Shown one piece after another: positions 1 through 9,298 of a stretch of 64,000 bases of DNA. A program made the position numbers and the translations under genes. The stretch is from Phytohabitans sp037414955. GTDB taxonomy: Bacteria > Actinomycetota > Actinomycetes > Mycobacteriales > Micromonosporaceae. The stretch covers positions 1 through 64,000 of the forward strand of contig JBBEWH010000014.1 of NCBI GenBank assembly GCA_037414955.1, given 5' to 3'. Every line of letters starts with the position of its first letter. Position 1 is the stretch's first letter. The notes under the pieces are model-generated. The model was not told the DNA's origin, ran no database searches, and saw only the letters and a program-made list of their open reading frames with translations.

Positions 1-332
1 CCCTGCTCGACTCGATCGCACCGATCCCTGGCCGGCGTGGCCGGCCCCGCCACCGCCCCGACAAGCTGCACGCGGACAAGGCATATGACCAACGCGCCCT
101 GCGTGCTGAGGTCAGCCGGCGCGGGATCGGCGTACGGATCGCCCGCAAGGGCGTCGAGTCCTCGCAGAAGCTGGGCCGGTACCGCTGGATCGTGGAAGCG
201 TGCCTGGCCTGGCTGATGAACAACCGCCGTCTGGTCCGCCGCTACGAACGCAAAGCCGAACACTTCCAAGCCTTCGCAGACCTGGCCTGCGTACTGATCT
301 GCTACCGCCGCTGGCTCAAGGCCACCAACTGA
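1..332 (+). CDS. IS5-type transposase, C-terminal part (cut by window edge)
   Basis: Reading frame 3 is open from the window edge to a TGA at 330-332, so only the last 109 residues are present. They contain the DKAYD motif and the RWIVEACLAWL/NNRRLVRRYE helix typical of the C-terminal third of DDE transposases of the IS5 group (DDE_Tnp_1), ending RRWLKATN. In this family the enzyme binds the IS ends and catalyses cut-and-paste transposition; the conserved glutamate lies in the RWIVE segment seen here. The element's right end should lie within about 50 bases of the stop. Downstream is a headless coding fragment, so the element probably landed in that gene. The 5' half cannot be judged from this window. 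Confidence 0.85.
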   Translation, partial: LLDSIAPIPGRRGRPRHRPDKLHADKAYDQRALRAEVSRRGIGVRIARKGVESSQKLGRYRWIVEACLAWLMNNRRLVRRYERKAEHFQAFADLACVLICYRRWLKATN

Positions 333-427
333 GACACCCCCTTAGTCTGAATTACCTCGATCAGGGGGTTTGTGGTTAAACCAGACGTTCGGCTCGGCAA
401 GGGGCCTTATCCTCGGCCACGCTGTAG

Positions 428-754
428 CACGTCGCGTGGAAGGGTTGGGCGTTCATCGACTTCGTCGCCGACCAAGGCCTGGCGTTCCTCGACGCTGTCG
501 CTCGCGCCGGCGTCCGAGACGCGTTCTACATCCGGATGGTGCACTGGGCGGCGCCTGACGCGTGGCGGATCAACGTCAAGCCGTACGACACCGCGATGTT
601 CGATGAGACGACGCCGTCGAACTTCCAGCTACGTCTGATGCAGGTCATGTTCCCGCAGTACGACATCGCCGAAATCGTCCGGCGGCTCAACGACCACGCA
701 GCGGGCCAGATAATTCCACCCACGCCGACGGACTGGACCACCGTCGGCCGATAG
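428..754 (+). pseudogene. headless hypothetical gene next to the IS5 element
   Basis: The frame is open from just after a TAG at 425-427 to the stop at 752-754 and reads as convincing protein (WAFIDFVADQGLAFLDAV, then FYIRMVHWAAPDAWRINV). There is no ATG or GTG in frame before the methionine at 536, which falls in the middle of the coding-like stretch. The simplest reading is a gene whose 5' end was removed by insertion of the upstream transposon. A shorter 72-residue product from 536 is possible but would drop the best-looking part. I do not recognise the family. Confidence 0.4.
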
Positions 755-947
755 CGGCGTCTGGCCTGCGCCAACGAGCGCCAGTCCGCACGTCGAGAAC
801 GCACTATCTTCGGCATTATGCGGGTGATCCTTGTCAAGCGGGTCCGTAACGTGAACGGTGTTTCGGCGTCCTCGGTTAGTAGGTCTCGGCGGCCGACCAG
901 CGGTAGTCACCGAATGTGACGGCGAAGGCGTTGAGTAGCCTTCTCCG

Positions 948-1401
948 GTGGCCGATCCCCGTGACGATGCCTTCAGCGACGAAGGATTTGAGCGTGTTCA
1001 CGTCGAGCTGGACTGGTACGACGGGCCGCGTTGCGGACTGGCCGACATCGCCGGCGCGCCGCACTACTTCCGGCCGTCAACGACTACGCCCGCCCCGGCC
1101 AACCCAACAACGAGTACTTCGTCTGGCCGGCGAGCCAAACCGCGCTGGCCTGGGAACTGGACCAGTGGTCGATCTTCGTTGAGTGGAACACGCGTACGAG
1201 GCCGGCACCGCAACCCCTGACAGCCACCCCGGCCACGGCGGCATCGACCGCCGTTACGGCGAACTGACGAGGCTACTCGAACCACAGCGCACCATGCCCG
1301 AGAACGCCCGTCGGATGAAGGTCGAGTGGCGATGGCCAGCCTCTCCGATGCGATACCACCCCAACGGATCCGACTACGGCGCCAGGTGGCGACCGATCTA
1401 G
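948..1401 (+). pseudogene. hypothetical actinobacterial gene broken by two frameshifts
   Basis: Three successive frames join into one plausible protein of about 150 residues. The first starts MADPRDDAFSDEGFERVHVE and runs to GAPHYF near 1070. The second carries AVNDYARPGQPNNEYFVWPA and WELDQWSIFVEWN to about 1190. The third carries YEAGTATPDSHPGHGGIDRR and ends at WRPI, 1401. The joined order (ELDWYDGPR, DYARPG, HPGHGGID) resembles a conserved hypothetical protein of actinomycetes that I recall without a functional name. Two frame changes inside 120 bases point to decay, though assembly error cannot be excluded. Confidence 0.6.
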
Positions 1402-1775
1402 CAGATCGGCGCCAAGCACAAGGATCGAAATGTCAGTGGACCTGGTACGAAATAGCGCGTCGCACCGCGCAAACAGGCAAACCGGCCGCGGAACACCATC
1501 TCATTGAAATTCACATACGCGGTCGGGGTACCCACTTGGCGTAAGTCGAGTGAGGCGGCGCAGTCGACTTTGCGGGAGATCGATTGAGGTTACGCCGCCC
1601 GTTCGACGATACCGCTCGCCACAGCCAGCATCGGACGGCTGCAGCAACGGCACAGCCCTCGCGCACGCGGCAGTGGCGTCGTTGCCACGTCCTCATCGAC
1701 GAACTCCGGCTGTCCACAGGTGCCGCCAGCTTGCCCGAGGTGGCTTGCGTTTCATTGGTAGGTCGACCCGCCGGA
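1402..1775. other. non-coding stretch, nothing recognised
   Basis: About 370 bases between a decayed gene and the tail of the leftward secreted-protein gene. No frame gives a credible protein and I see no strong hairpin or repeat. Confidence 0.4.
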
Positions 1776-2324
1776 TCAGACGCAGGCGCCGCACACCGGT
1801 TTGCCGGGGTTATGGCTAGGGTAGATCCGGACGATGTTGGAGACCCGCGGGTCGTCCAGGGGGATCGGTGTCACCTGCGCGGAGCCCGAGGCGCGATCCC
1901 TGTTAACCACAGCGCAGGCGATCCGGCTGCTTGGACCGGCCACCAGGCAGATCACCGTTTCCCAACCCAGAAAGATGTTGGGCAAATAGACACGATTGGT
2001 GATCTGGGTAGGTGTGGCTTCGGTCCCGAGGCTCTCCAAGTTGCGCTGGGTGATGACACCGAACTCATCGCCAAACCGGGCGACGCCGACTCGACCCAGG
2101 CGGACCTGCGCGGGATCAGCGCCCGGGCAGGGTTGTGCCCACCCGATCACCGAGGCCAGGTCGTCCCCCCATGACGGCGGCACCACGCGGGTTATTTGGC
2201 CCTCGGCGCAGAAGGTGGGGTAATTCCAGGGCTCCGATGTCACGGCGGCGGCCGGCGAGCCGACTGCGATGCAGACGATGACCACGGCGGACGCTAGCGC
2301 TCCGGTCAGCAGACGCCGGCTCAT
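1776..2324 (-). CDS. secreted hypothetical protein with signal peptide
   Basis: 182 residues. The N terminus is a classical Sec signal peptide: MSRRLL followed by a hydrophobic run GALASAVVIVCIAV and a likely cleavage site near PAAA-VT around residue 28. The mature part has several cysteines (FCAEG, AQPCPG, VICLVAG, RIACAV, PVCGAC) that could form disulphides outside the cell. The ATG overlaps the TGA of the upstream regulator gene by four bases (ATGA, 2321-2324), so the two are translationally coupled and the regulator probably controls or responds to this protein. I do not recognise a family. Confidence 0.7.
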   Translation of the reverse strand: MSRRLLTGALASAVVIVCIAVGSPAAAVTSEPWNYPTFCAEGQITRVVPPSWGDDLASVIGWAQPCPGADPAQVRLGRVGVARFGDEFGVITQRNLESLGTEATPTQITNRVYLPNIFLGWETVICLVAGPSSRIACAVVNRDRASGSAQVTPIPLDDPRVSNIVRIYPSHNPGKPVCGACV

Positions 2325-3409
2325 GACGCCTCCTGGGTAGCGAGTGGTGACGGCGGGCTGGCCAGCCGCGCCGCGCCGAGGGCGAGGCCGAGCTGGAACC
2401 GGTTCTGCACGCCAAACCGGTCCATCAGGGCTCGCATGATGTTGCTGACTGACCGGACACTGATCCGCAGCCGCACCGCTGCAGTTGCGTCGGTGTGCCC
2501 GCCGGCCAGCAGCCTGATCAGGGCACGCTCGCGGTCTGACAGGACGACCCCTGGCACTTCGCCGTACCGCGGGTCGTTGGCTCCCATCCAGGTCCGCTCG
2601 AACAGCGTGACCAAGGCGTCGACCATCGCGGGCTGGCTGACCTCCAGGTAACCGCGCTCGAAGTCGCGCGGGTCCACCGGGAACAGCGCGACCTGCCGGT
2701 CGATGACCAGCAGTTTCATGGGCAACTCGGGCGCCTCGCGGTGGACGTACAGCGGCCGGTCGAACAGCGGCGCGTCCACGTGCAGGTCGTGGTCCGCCGG
2801 CGGCAGTCCGACCACCCGGACGGCCACCCCGCGGTCGGCCACCTGCCTCATCAGCGGCGCGGCCGCCCGGGCGGAGGCCGACTCAAAGGACTGCTCGGTA
2901 TTGATAGCCAGGTGCTCACGCCGCTCGACCGCCATCAGCTCGGCCAACCGACGCCGAGTCACATCACGGCTTGGCAGATAGCGCACACCGTCGCCAAATT
3001 GCCAGGCGGTCGACGCGCAGCCGGCGAATCGCCCGTGACCCTCCAGGGCCGTCACGACGGCCTGGTGGGTGCGCGCCTGTGCCTCCGGGTCAACCCGCCG
3101 TAGTCGCCGAGACCGTAACGCCTCCACCACCTGCGCGGGTGGGAGGGTCACCCACATCGGACGTCGACGCCCGGAGCGCCCTTTCGACGTCATCCGCGCG
3201 GCGCCGACGGCGCGTAGCACGGAGAACGCCTCGTCCACCCGATGTACCGGCATGCCCAGCTCGCGGGCCAGCGCGCCAGCCGACCGCGGCCCGAGCGTCG
3301 TGATCGTCCGGTACACCAGGTCCGCGTCGCTAGACAGACCCCAGCGGACCAAAGAAGGGAGCACCGCTCCGATCGATGATCCCGTGCGCCTGGCCAGTTC
3401 TGCAGTCAT
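2321..3409 (-). CDS. two-HTH transcriptional regulator with LuxR-type C terminus
   Basis: 362 residues, starting at ATG 3409 with GGGGGAA just upstream. Residues about 1-90 look like a TrmB/MarR-like winged helix (TLGPRSAGALARELGMPVHR). A middle region of about 180 residues includes HLAINTEQSFESA and ADRGVAVRVVGLPP, which resembles the phospholipase-D-like sensor part of TrmB-type regulators. The C terminus (about 290-350) is a LuxR/GerE HTH (LSDRERALIRLLAGGHTDAT, SVRSVSNIMRALMDRFGVQ). It therefore probably binds DNA through its C terminus in response to an unknown ligand. It is the upstream partner of the coupled secreted-protein gene. Confidence 0.8.
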   Translation of the reverse strand: MTAELARRTGSSIGAVLPSLVRWGLSSDADLVYRTITTLGPRSAGALARELGMPVHRVDEAFSVLRAVGAARMTSKGRSGRRRPMWVTLPPAQVVEALRSRRLRRVDPEAQARTHQAVVTALEGHGRFAGCASTAWQFGDGVRYLPSRDVTRRRLAELMAVERREHLAINTEQSFESASARAAAPLMRQVADRGVAVRVVGLPPADHDLHVDAPLFDRPLYVHREAPELPMKLLVIDRQVALFPVDPRDFERGYLEVSQPAMVDALVTLFERTWMGANDPRYGEVPGVVLSDRERALIRLLAGGHTDATAAVRLRISVRSVSNIMRALMDRFGVQNRFQLGLALGAARLASPPSPLATQEAS

Positions 3410-3556
3410 CTATTCCCCCGAGACCGCTCCCCTTGCCACCAGCCCAAAGCGGCGGCGATGCGGCGATGCAACCACACCTTGAGGACAGATCACCAGACAA
3501 CGTCCGATTTGCGACGTCTGGTTGCATGATCTCGCACGGCAACCCGACACATGGGC

Positions 3557-3814
3557 CTAGTCAGCCAGTGACCAGTCGGCATCGTCATCGGTGACGGTGG
3601 CGTCGTTGTAGGCGGAGGCGTTTGAGGTGGGCCACTGTCCTTTCGGGAAGCCGTTAACGTCGACGGCCTCGCCGTGCAGGTTGACGAGAGCGGTGGCCTT
3701 GGCGCCAAGGAAGCTCACCAGCGCCATGATCGCGGTACCGACGGTGGCCGCGCTCATCGATCGGCTTCCCGGCGGCGTCCACCGATCGATGAACGAAACA
3801 ATGGATACAGGCAC
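3557..3814 (-). pseudogene. truncated duplicate of the secretion-locus gene at 12.6 kb
   Basis: The last 60-odd codons nearly repeat the C terminus of the 264-residue protein encoded at 12624-13418. Both end ASAYNDATVTDDDADWSLAD and share LHGEAVDVNGFPKG. The DNA match covers about 200 bases (3557-3755 against 12624-12835) at roughly 90 percent identity by eye. Beyond position 3755 the similarity stops abruptly at a perfect inverted repeat. The 85-residue frame that can be drawn lacks the body of the parent protein, so this is a gene fragment. It shows the parent gene, or a lost neighbour like it, once had a second copy here. Confidence 0.8.
3755..3791. repeat. 10-bp perfect inverted repeat at the duplication breakpoint
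   Basis: The arms CATCGATCGG (3755-3764) and CCGATCGATG (3782-3791) are perfectly complementary, with a 17-base spacer. The left arm begins exactly where similarity to the 12.6-kb gene ends. This suggests a recombination or excision site, but no recombinase gene is adjacent. Confidence 0.6.
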
Positions 3815-4174
3815 CGCGTCTCGCCCACTGCTTGATCAGCAAGAGTAGGACGTCTGACCGCATACTCAGCGAGGACACCGAACGCCCAACGGTGAACCGT
3901 GCGGGAGCCCGCTTCCACCGGTACCCGACGGTAGGCGAAATGGCCGGGCAACGGGCGGCGCGCCACCAGCCTCGACCCGGGCGAGGCACACCGCGCGCGG
4001 GACACATGGTCGGGCTCGGTCGAGACGACAGGCGTGGAATCCGCCGTCGGCGGGCCGAAACGGCAGCCACAGTCGGACCGATGCTTCACTCATGCGATCC
4101 GGGACAGGACAGCTGGTAGGTCGGTGACCGGCCGGTCCGCGAGCCATGAGGTTGCCCGGCGGTACGTGCGATTG
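3815..4174. other. non-coding stretch, nothing recognised
   Basis: About 360 bases between the duplicated fragment and the phosphotransferase pseudogene. No frame reads as credible protein, and no tRNA or strong repeat is visible. Confidence 0.35.
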
Positions 4175-4960
4175 TCACGGCGACAGTGCAGCCCACACCT
4201 CGTCACGATGATCGGTCCACCAGTGCAGGAACGCCTCGCCGGAGATGAACAGGTCGTCGCAGCCGTGGTCGCCGCGATCGTAGTGGTGGACCAGGTGCCA
4301 GAAGTCGGACATGCCTTTCCACCACAGCCGGTGCAAACCATCGTCGAGGTCGGCTACGGCGATGGGACGACGGTGCGGTACCCGGCGACAAACGCGGCGG
4401 CGCGGTCCAGGTCGAGTCCGTGCTCGGTCGCGAACTGGATGGTTGCGGTGCGGGCGATTTCCTCGGCGAACGGGCGGATGCGGATGCGGTCCCAGTCGAT
4501 GATGGCGCGGCCGGTCCAGATGATGTTGCGGTAATGCAGGTCGCCGTGGGTCCAGCCGTATGGGCCTGTGGGCTGGTCGTCGGTTGGTCGGGCAGCGGCG
4601 TGTGTGTCGATGAGCGCGATCCGCTGGTCGAGCAGGTGGATGGCGGTGATGTCGAAAGCCCGCCCGCGGCGGCGGCTACGGTTTGGAAGCGGCGCGCTTC
4701 GGCGACGGCGTCCTCGGGCCGCACGATACGCGGGCGGTAGGCGCTGCCGTGACGTTTGGCAGCCCCGATCGCCGCGTCCGGCTGGTTGAGTTCGCGGTGG
4801 ATCCGCCCGACGGCGGTACCGAGTTCCTGTGCCTAGGCGAGGCTCAGGTCGGGACCAGCCGGGTGGTGGCCGTCGAGCCACGGCAGCACGCAGTCGCGCG
4901 AGTGCCGACCTCGACGACCGGGTCGCGATCGGCGGTCAGCAACGGTGGACAGACTCACCA
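4175..4960 (-). pseudogene. aminoglycoside-phosphotransferase-like kinase, inactivated
   Basis: Reading leftward, pieces in three frames assemble into the C-terminal two thirds of an APH/choline-kinase-fold phosphotransferase. In order they are VLPWLDGHHP, an in-frame TAG near 4832, AQELGTAVGRIHRELNQPDA, RPEDAVAEARRFQTVAAAAG, a frame change near 4672, RAFDITAIHLLDQR, the catalytic loop WTHGDLHYRNIIW, the metal-binding IIDWDRI, FVAGYRT, a frame change near 4385, and DGLHRLWWKGMSDFWHLVHH. The Brenner-type HGDxxxxN and IDWD motifs identify the family. One stop and at least two frameshifts show it is dead. The original substrate cannot be told. Confidence 0.75.
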
Positions 4961-5159
4961 GGCGTGAACGCGATCATGCCAGCGGCGGACTGCGGCCGGA
5001 TGGACGGTGCCGCACCGGCGGATAGGGACTCGGATTGTAAGAACTGGGGTAAGGGCGACACCATCCCGCGAGCACTCTTCCGCTAGGGTCGCGGAGGCTT
5101 AGTTGGGGCCATGCTTGGGCGGTGGCGCTTGGGTGGCGACTCTTCACGGATTGGTGACG

Positions 5160-5906
5160 ATGACCGGTTCAGCACAGCATGACGAATGGAACGAGGCGCT
5201 CAGCCAGGGCTTCGCGATCCTGCTCGGTCGCCGGCTGGAGCAGTTTCCGCAGGCCACGTATGCCGCGTACTACGACTGCGACGACTTGGCCGTCGAATTG
5301 TTCAAGCAGGGGTTCGACCTTGCTCCACTGGCCCGCGGTGAGATCGTCCGGGCGCCCTTCGAGACGATTCCGGAGCTGGGAAAGCTGCTGGAAGGCTGGG
5401 ACCTAGACACACCATATTGGAGTGTCGACCTCGGCGAGTCCATCTTCGAGGCCTGCGTGGTGGACGGCGGCGCACAACATGGGGTGCCCGAGCTCGACTC
5501 CCCGATCCGGGGCCAGGATCTCGGCAGGATCCTCATCGAGCGTGGCCTGACCCCGCAAGAGGTCTACCGGGCCTCTCCAGACATCCAATTCCGGGCACAC
5601 ACCGACGGATCGTTGTTCGACGCCATGCGGTTCGTCACCGGCACGCACCGTGACCCTGACCACCTCCGGTCATGCGAACCGGACTGGGGCGTCGACCCGT
5701 CCTGGGACGAGAAGCTGGCCGCCGTGGCGCATCCTGGACTGCGGGCCGCACTCCGGGACATCTGCCGCACCGAGGACAGCGCCCGTAGCGACGGTGCCTT
5801 CTACCGCGGCGCCGACGACCCGCACTTCGGTGGGCCTCGCCAAGTGGTCGCAAGCTGGCAGATCGGCGAAGGCCAGGCGTTCAAAACAGTGGTCCAGCTG
5901 CCATGA
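5160..5906 (+). CDS. hypothetical protein, 248 residues
   Basis: A well-formed acidic reading frame from ATG 5160 (MTGSAQHDEWNEALSQGFAI) to 5906; a start at 5103 would add 19 poor residues. There is no signal peptide, membrane segment or nucleotide-binding motif. Visible segments are YAAYYDCDDLAVELFKQGF, DLGRILIERGLTPQEVYRA and, at the C terminus, VVASWQIGEGQAFKTVVQLP. Codon use matches the surrounding intact genes, so it is probably expressed. It has no close neighbour on the same strand. I do not recognise the family. Confidence 0.6.
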   Translation: MTGSAQHDEWNEALSQGFAILLGRRLEQFPQATYAAYYDCDDLAVELFKQGFDLAPLARGEIVRAPFETIPELGKLLEGWDLDTPYWSVDLGESIFEACVVDGGAQHGVPELDSPIRGQDLGRILIERGLTPQEVYRASPDIQFRAHTDGSLFDAMRFVTGTHRDPDHLRSCEPDWGVDPSWDEKLAAVAHPGLRAALRDICRTEDSARSDGAFYRGADDPHFGGPRQVVASWQIGEGQAFKTVVQLP

Positions 5907-5974
5907 CCCGACATGCGGCTACGGGTCCGGACACTTCGCCGGACGCCGCAACGAAGACTCTGCGCCCCGTGGAG

Positions 5975-6202
5975 TCACCCCAGCGCCACCGAACGCGGAC
6001 CGCGGATGCACACCTTGCAGGCGCACTCGCCGCCGTCCACACCGGACTGGCCGTCCGGCGGTGTCGCACACAGGTAGATCTGCCATGCCTCTTTCAGCCA
6101 CCCGATCTCCCGCAGCGCCGCCCGCACGTCATCGAGAAAAGCCTCCACGGGTAGGCCCAGGGCTCCACATCGGATCCTGTGATAATCGGCATGGACCCGC
6201 AC
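5975..6202 (-). CDS. short hypothetical ORF overlapping an IS110 scrap
   Basis: A 75-residue frame with natural-looking sequence in the middle (LGLPVEAFLDDVRAALREIG, LKEAWQIYLCATPP) and a cysteine pair near the end (CACKVC). Its first eight codons are antisense to the IS110-like start at 6179-6226, so the start is doubtful and the frame may be the remains of a longer gene interrupted by that element. Function unknown. Confidence 0.3.
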   Translation of the reverse strand: MRVHADYHRIRCGALGLPVEAFLDDVRAALREIGWLKEAWQIYLCATPPDGQSGVDGGECACKVCIRGPRSVALG

Positions 6203-6230
6203 AAGCGCTCAGCCACCACGCCAACCTGCT
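6179..6230 (+). mobile_element. 5' scrap of an IS110-family transposase gene
   Basis: The frame opens with MIIGMDPHKRSAT, the N terminus typical of IS110-family DEDD transposases, in which this aspartate is the first catalytic residue. After about 16 codons the similarity is lost and no further IS110 sequence follows. This looks like a transposon left behind after internal deletion. Confidence 0.6.
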
Positions 6231-6511
6231 ACCGGGCCCCTGGCGGCTACCCGGACCGGACTCTCACCGGCAAGCGACGACGAGCTTACGAAACAAGACC
6301 GTCAACCACTCACATGATCAACCACCTATCTCTACTGGACGCACGCACATATGATCTTGCGGTATTGACACGACCTAACCGTGCTGTCCCCAGTGGGGGA
6401 TCCACGGCAGCAGTCCAGAGTGCTTTCGTATGAACCGGTTGAGTCGACGGCTGCGGCGGCGGGGGAGGCTCAGCCGCCGAGCATGTCGTACTCGGCTGGG
6501 ACGATACGGCC

Positions 6512-9298
6512 GTGACCGCCAAGACCCAGCAGACGGTAGCGAGCACCCATCCGGATCTCCTGCCGGAACTGTTGGAGGTCGACGGGTGGATGAGAGCTTT
6601 GGGTGACCTTCCTCGGGGCTCGAACCGCAGGGCCCGGTGGAGGTGCGCGACCTGCGGGCTTGAGTGGTGGCAGGCCGCCGCAGTGCGGATGCGGGCGGCC
6701 CCCGGCTGCAAGGCGTGCCGAAGCCGTCTGCGGCGCAAGGCCGAGACGCCGCAGCCGGGCCGCAGCCTGGCTGAAGTCATGCCAGAGCTGGCCGCGGAGT
6801 GGCTGGAGTGCGTTACCTATCCCACCGCCACACCCGCGACGATCAGCGCCCAGTCCTCGGCCGAGGCGCGGTGGCGCTGCTCGGCCTGCGGCCACTCCTG
6901 GGTGAACCCGATCGTCCGGCGGACACGGTCCGGGGGCGGCGGCTGCAAGCCGTGCGCGGGCAAGCGCCGATCTGATGCCAACTCCCGGCGGGTGGCCAAC
7001 CGGGTCGGCGACGCGTGCCCGGAGATCGTCGAGTTCTTCCTGCGCTGGGAAGACCTGGCCGAGCAGGCGCCGGTGTCCGAGGTGAGCGTCCGCTCCGACA
7101 AGGTCGCCTGGTGGCGCTGCGCCTGTGGCAACACCTGGCACACGAGAGTCCGGCTCCAGGTCGCCGGAAGCGTCTGCCCACGATGCCGGGCTGCGAACCG
7201 TCGGCTGCCGACCACCGCGCCACTGCGCACTACCCACCCCACGGTCGCTGACATGTTCGTCCGCAACCTCACCGACCCGCGCCGCACTCCCGACTCCCTG
7301 CCGAAATCCGCCACCGACCGTTGCCGATGGCGGTGCGGCTCCTGCGATCATGAGTGGGAGCAGACGGTGTTCAACGTGGTCGGTGCCGCCCGGCCTTGCC
7401 CTCGATGCGCGGAGTTGATGGGCGGCGCACCGCGGCCGGGCCGATCGCTCGCTGACCTGCACCCTGAGATCGCGGCCCAGTTTTTCGCCAACCAGCGGCG
7501 TCCCGAGCGCGGCCCCTCCCTTCTCCGGCCGAACTCGGTGGACCGATGCTCGTGGCGCTGCGGCGACTGCGCGCATGATTGGGTGTCCACCGTGACAAAC
7601 CGAACCGCTGGCCGCGGCTGCCCGCCCTGCGGACGCAGACGGGCGGGCGAACTGCTGCGCGACCCCGGCGAAGCCGCGCCGTTTAGCAGTACACATCCGG
7701 AGCTGGCCGCGATGTTCGTCGCCAACAAGTCCCACCCCGGCCGAGACCCGCAGAGCTTCACCGCCGGGACCAACGACATCTGCATCTGGCGCTGCCCGGA
7801 ATGTTTCCGGCATTTCGAACGCACCGTCGCCACCCAAGCGACCCGGCTCCTCTGCGCCGCCTGCGCGTACCTCGCTCGGGGCGTCGCCGGACGGGTCGCC
7901 CCCAACGAGAGGTCGCTCGCCACGCTCATGCCGGACGTCGCCGCGTCCTTCGTGACGAACCTTTCCTGGCCCGGGCACGGCCCGGCGACGCTGTACCCGC
8001 GTGCCGGCGCGCTCTGCTCCTGGCGTTGCCGGTGCGGTGCGCTCTTCGAGGCGCACGTGCGCGACCGCGCGAAATCACCGGACCACGGCTGCGGCCGGTG
8101 CCGCCGCCGCGGCCGCAGCCTCCTCGAACTTGAGCTCGCCCACCTGCTGGCGGCCGCGACCGGCGGCGAGGTGGAAGTCGACGTCCGCCTCGACGGCGGC
8201 AGGCGCTCGGCGGAGCGGCTGGACCTCTTCCTGCCCTCGGCCGGCCTCTACATCGACCTGGACCCGGCCCAGTGGCACGCCGACGCCGCTGCCCACGCCC
8301 GGGATCTGCGCAAATCGGAGGTGATGGCCAAGCTGGGCGTGCGATATGTGCGGGTTCGGCAGCCCGGCACGCCGCCGGTTCCGGGGAAGACCGTGGTCGC
8401 GGGTACTAAGGACGCGACGGACTGGTTTCTGGTCCTCGCGGAATGGCTGCGCTCGCAGTCCGTGCCGTGCCCGCCGCTGTCCGGCGACCGGATCGCCGCA
8501 TGCCTCGGCGCCGCGCGCGAGGAGTGGAAGGCGTTCCAGAACACGCCACCCGACCAGAATCTGGCCATCTTGTTCCCGGAGCTGGCGAGCGAACTGGTCG
8601 AGAACCTGACGCGTCCGGAGATGGGCGCGCAGTGGCTGCTTCCCGGATCGGCGGACCGATGCGTCTGGCAGTGTGGGACCTGCCGGCACGTCTGGCGCAC
8701 CAAGGTGGTCGACCGGGCCCGGCGCAACACCGGCTGCCCGGCGTGCTCCCGGCGGGAACGTGCCTTCCAGGCTCGTCTGAGCCGGGCCGAGCTCCGGGTC
8801 CGTGACGTCGCTCCCGAGCTGCTCGCCCAGGCCGTGCGCATCCTCGACGTCGACAAGGCTCACGACATCGAGCTGCTCGATCTGGCTCGGGGGTCGACCG
8901 TCCGGGTGCTCTGGCGATGCCCGGACTGTGCGCACGAATGGGTGGCGCCGGTCGTCACCCGTACCTCTGGACGCGGCTGCCAGCCGTGCCGACGCAGCGC
9001 GTCCCGCCAGGAGCCTTCGCCCGGTGGGTCGCTGGCCGACCTACATCCCGAGATCGCGGGCACTTTCCTTGCGAACCTGGACCACCCTGATCGGGGGCCT
9101 GATCGGCTCCGCCCGGGATCCCACGACCGCTGCCGGTGGCACTGCCCCTGCTGCGGGTCGAAGGAGTGGCAAACAACCGTCTCAGCCCGAACCCAGCGGC
9201 AGGGCTGTGGACGATGCCGCCGTATGAGGACTGGCAGGCGAGATGTCAGCGCCAGCAAGGACGAAGGGCCACAGTTCGAGCCGCTTACGCTGCTCTGA
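6512..9298 (+). CDS. zinc-ribbon array protein with embedded nuclease-like domain (DUF4379 type)
   Basis: 928 residues from GTG 6512. Ten copies of a short zinc-ribbon unit follow the pattern WxCxxC(G/x)HxW...V...R...GCxxC. Seven precede and three follow a central domain at about residues 535-625. Examples are WRCSACGHSW with GCKPC, WRCGDCAHDWVSTV with GCPPC, and WRCPDCAHEW with GCQPC. The units match the probable zinc-ribbon family DUF4379, spaced by helices such as LADLHPEIAAQFFANQ. The central domain reads LLELELAHLL, then RLDLFLP (D about 571), then IDLDPAQWH (582-589), then RKSEVMAKLGVRYVRVRQ. That E...D...xxD...H...K layout is seen in Vsr/PD-(D/E)XK-like nucleases often paired with DUF4379. 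The ribbons probably bind DNA and the centre may cut it. The gene stands alone with no RM partner adjacent. Confidence 0.8.
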   Translation: MTAKTQQTVASTHPDLLPELLEVDGWMRALGDLPRGSNRRARWRCATCGLEWWQAAAVRMRAAPGCKACRSRLRRKAETPQPGRSLAEVMPELAAEWLECVTYPTATPATISAQSSAEARWRCSACGHSWVNPIVRRTRSGGGGCKPCAGKRRSDANSRRVANRVGDACPEIVEFFLRWEDLAEQAPVSEVSVRSDKVAWWRCACGNTWHTRVRLQVAGSVCPRCRAANRRLPTTAPLRTTHPTVADMFVRNLTDPRRTPDSLPKSATDRCRWRCGSCDHEWEQTVFNVVGAARPCPRCAELMGGAPRPGRSLADLHPEIAAQFFANQRRPERGPSLLRPNSVDRCSWRCGDCAHDWVSTVTNRTAGRGCPPCGRRRAGELLRDPGEAAPFSSTHPELAAMFVANKSHPGRDPQSFTAGTNDICIWRCPECFRHFERTVATQATRLLCAACAYLARGVAGRVAPNERSLATLMPDVAASFVTNLSWPGHGPATLYPRAGALCSWRCRCGALFEAHVRDRAKSPDHGCGRCRRRGRSLLELELAHLLAAATGGEVEVDVRLDGGRRSAERLDLFLPSAGLYIDLDPAQWHADAAAHARDLRKSEVMAKLGVRYVRVRQPGTPPVPGKTVVAGTKDATDWFLVLAEWLRSQSVPCPPLSGDRIAACLGAAREEWKAFQNTPPDQNLAILFPELASELVENLTRPEMGAQWLLPGSADRCVWQCGTCRHVWRTKVVDRARRNTGCPACSRRERAFQARLSRAELRVRDVAPELLAQAVRILDVDKAHDIELLDLARGSTVRVLWRCPDCAHEWVAPVVTRTSGRGCQPCRRSASRQEPSPGGSLADLHPEIAGTFLANLDHPDRGPDRLRPGSHDRCRWHCPCCGSKEWQTTVSARTQRQGCGRCRRMRTGRRDVSASKDEGPQFEPLTLL

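Noticed and set aside
6470..8056. Long open frame on the minus strand (528 codons) opposite the zinc-ribbon gene
   Set aside because: It is the antisense of a clear coding gene, rich in Arg, Gly and Ala with no motif; a typical high-GC shadow.
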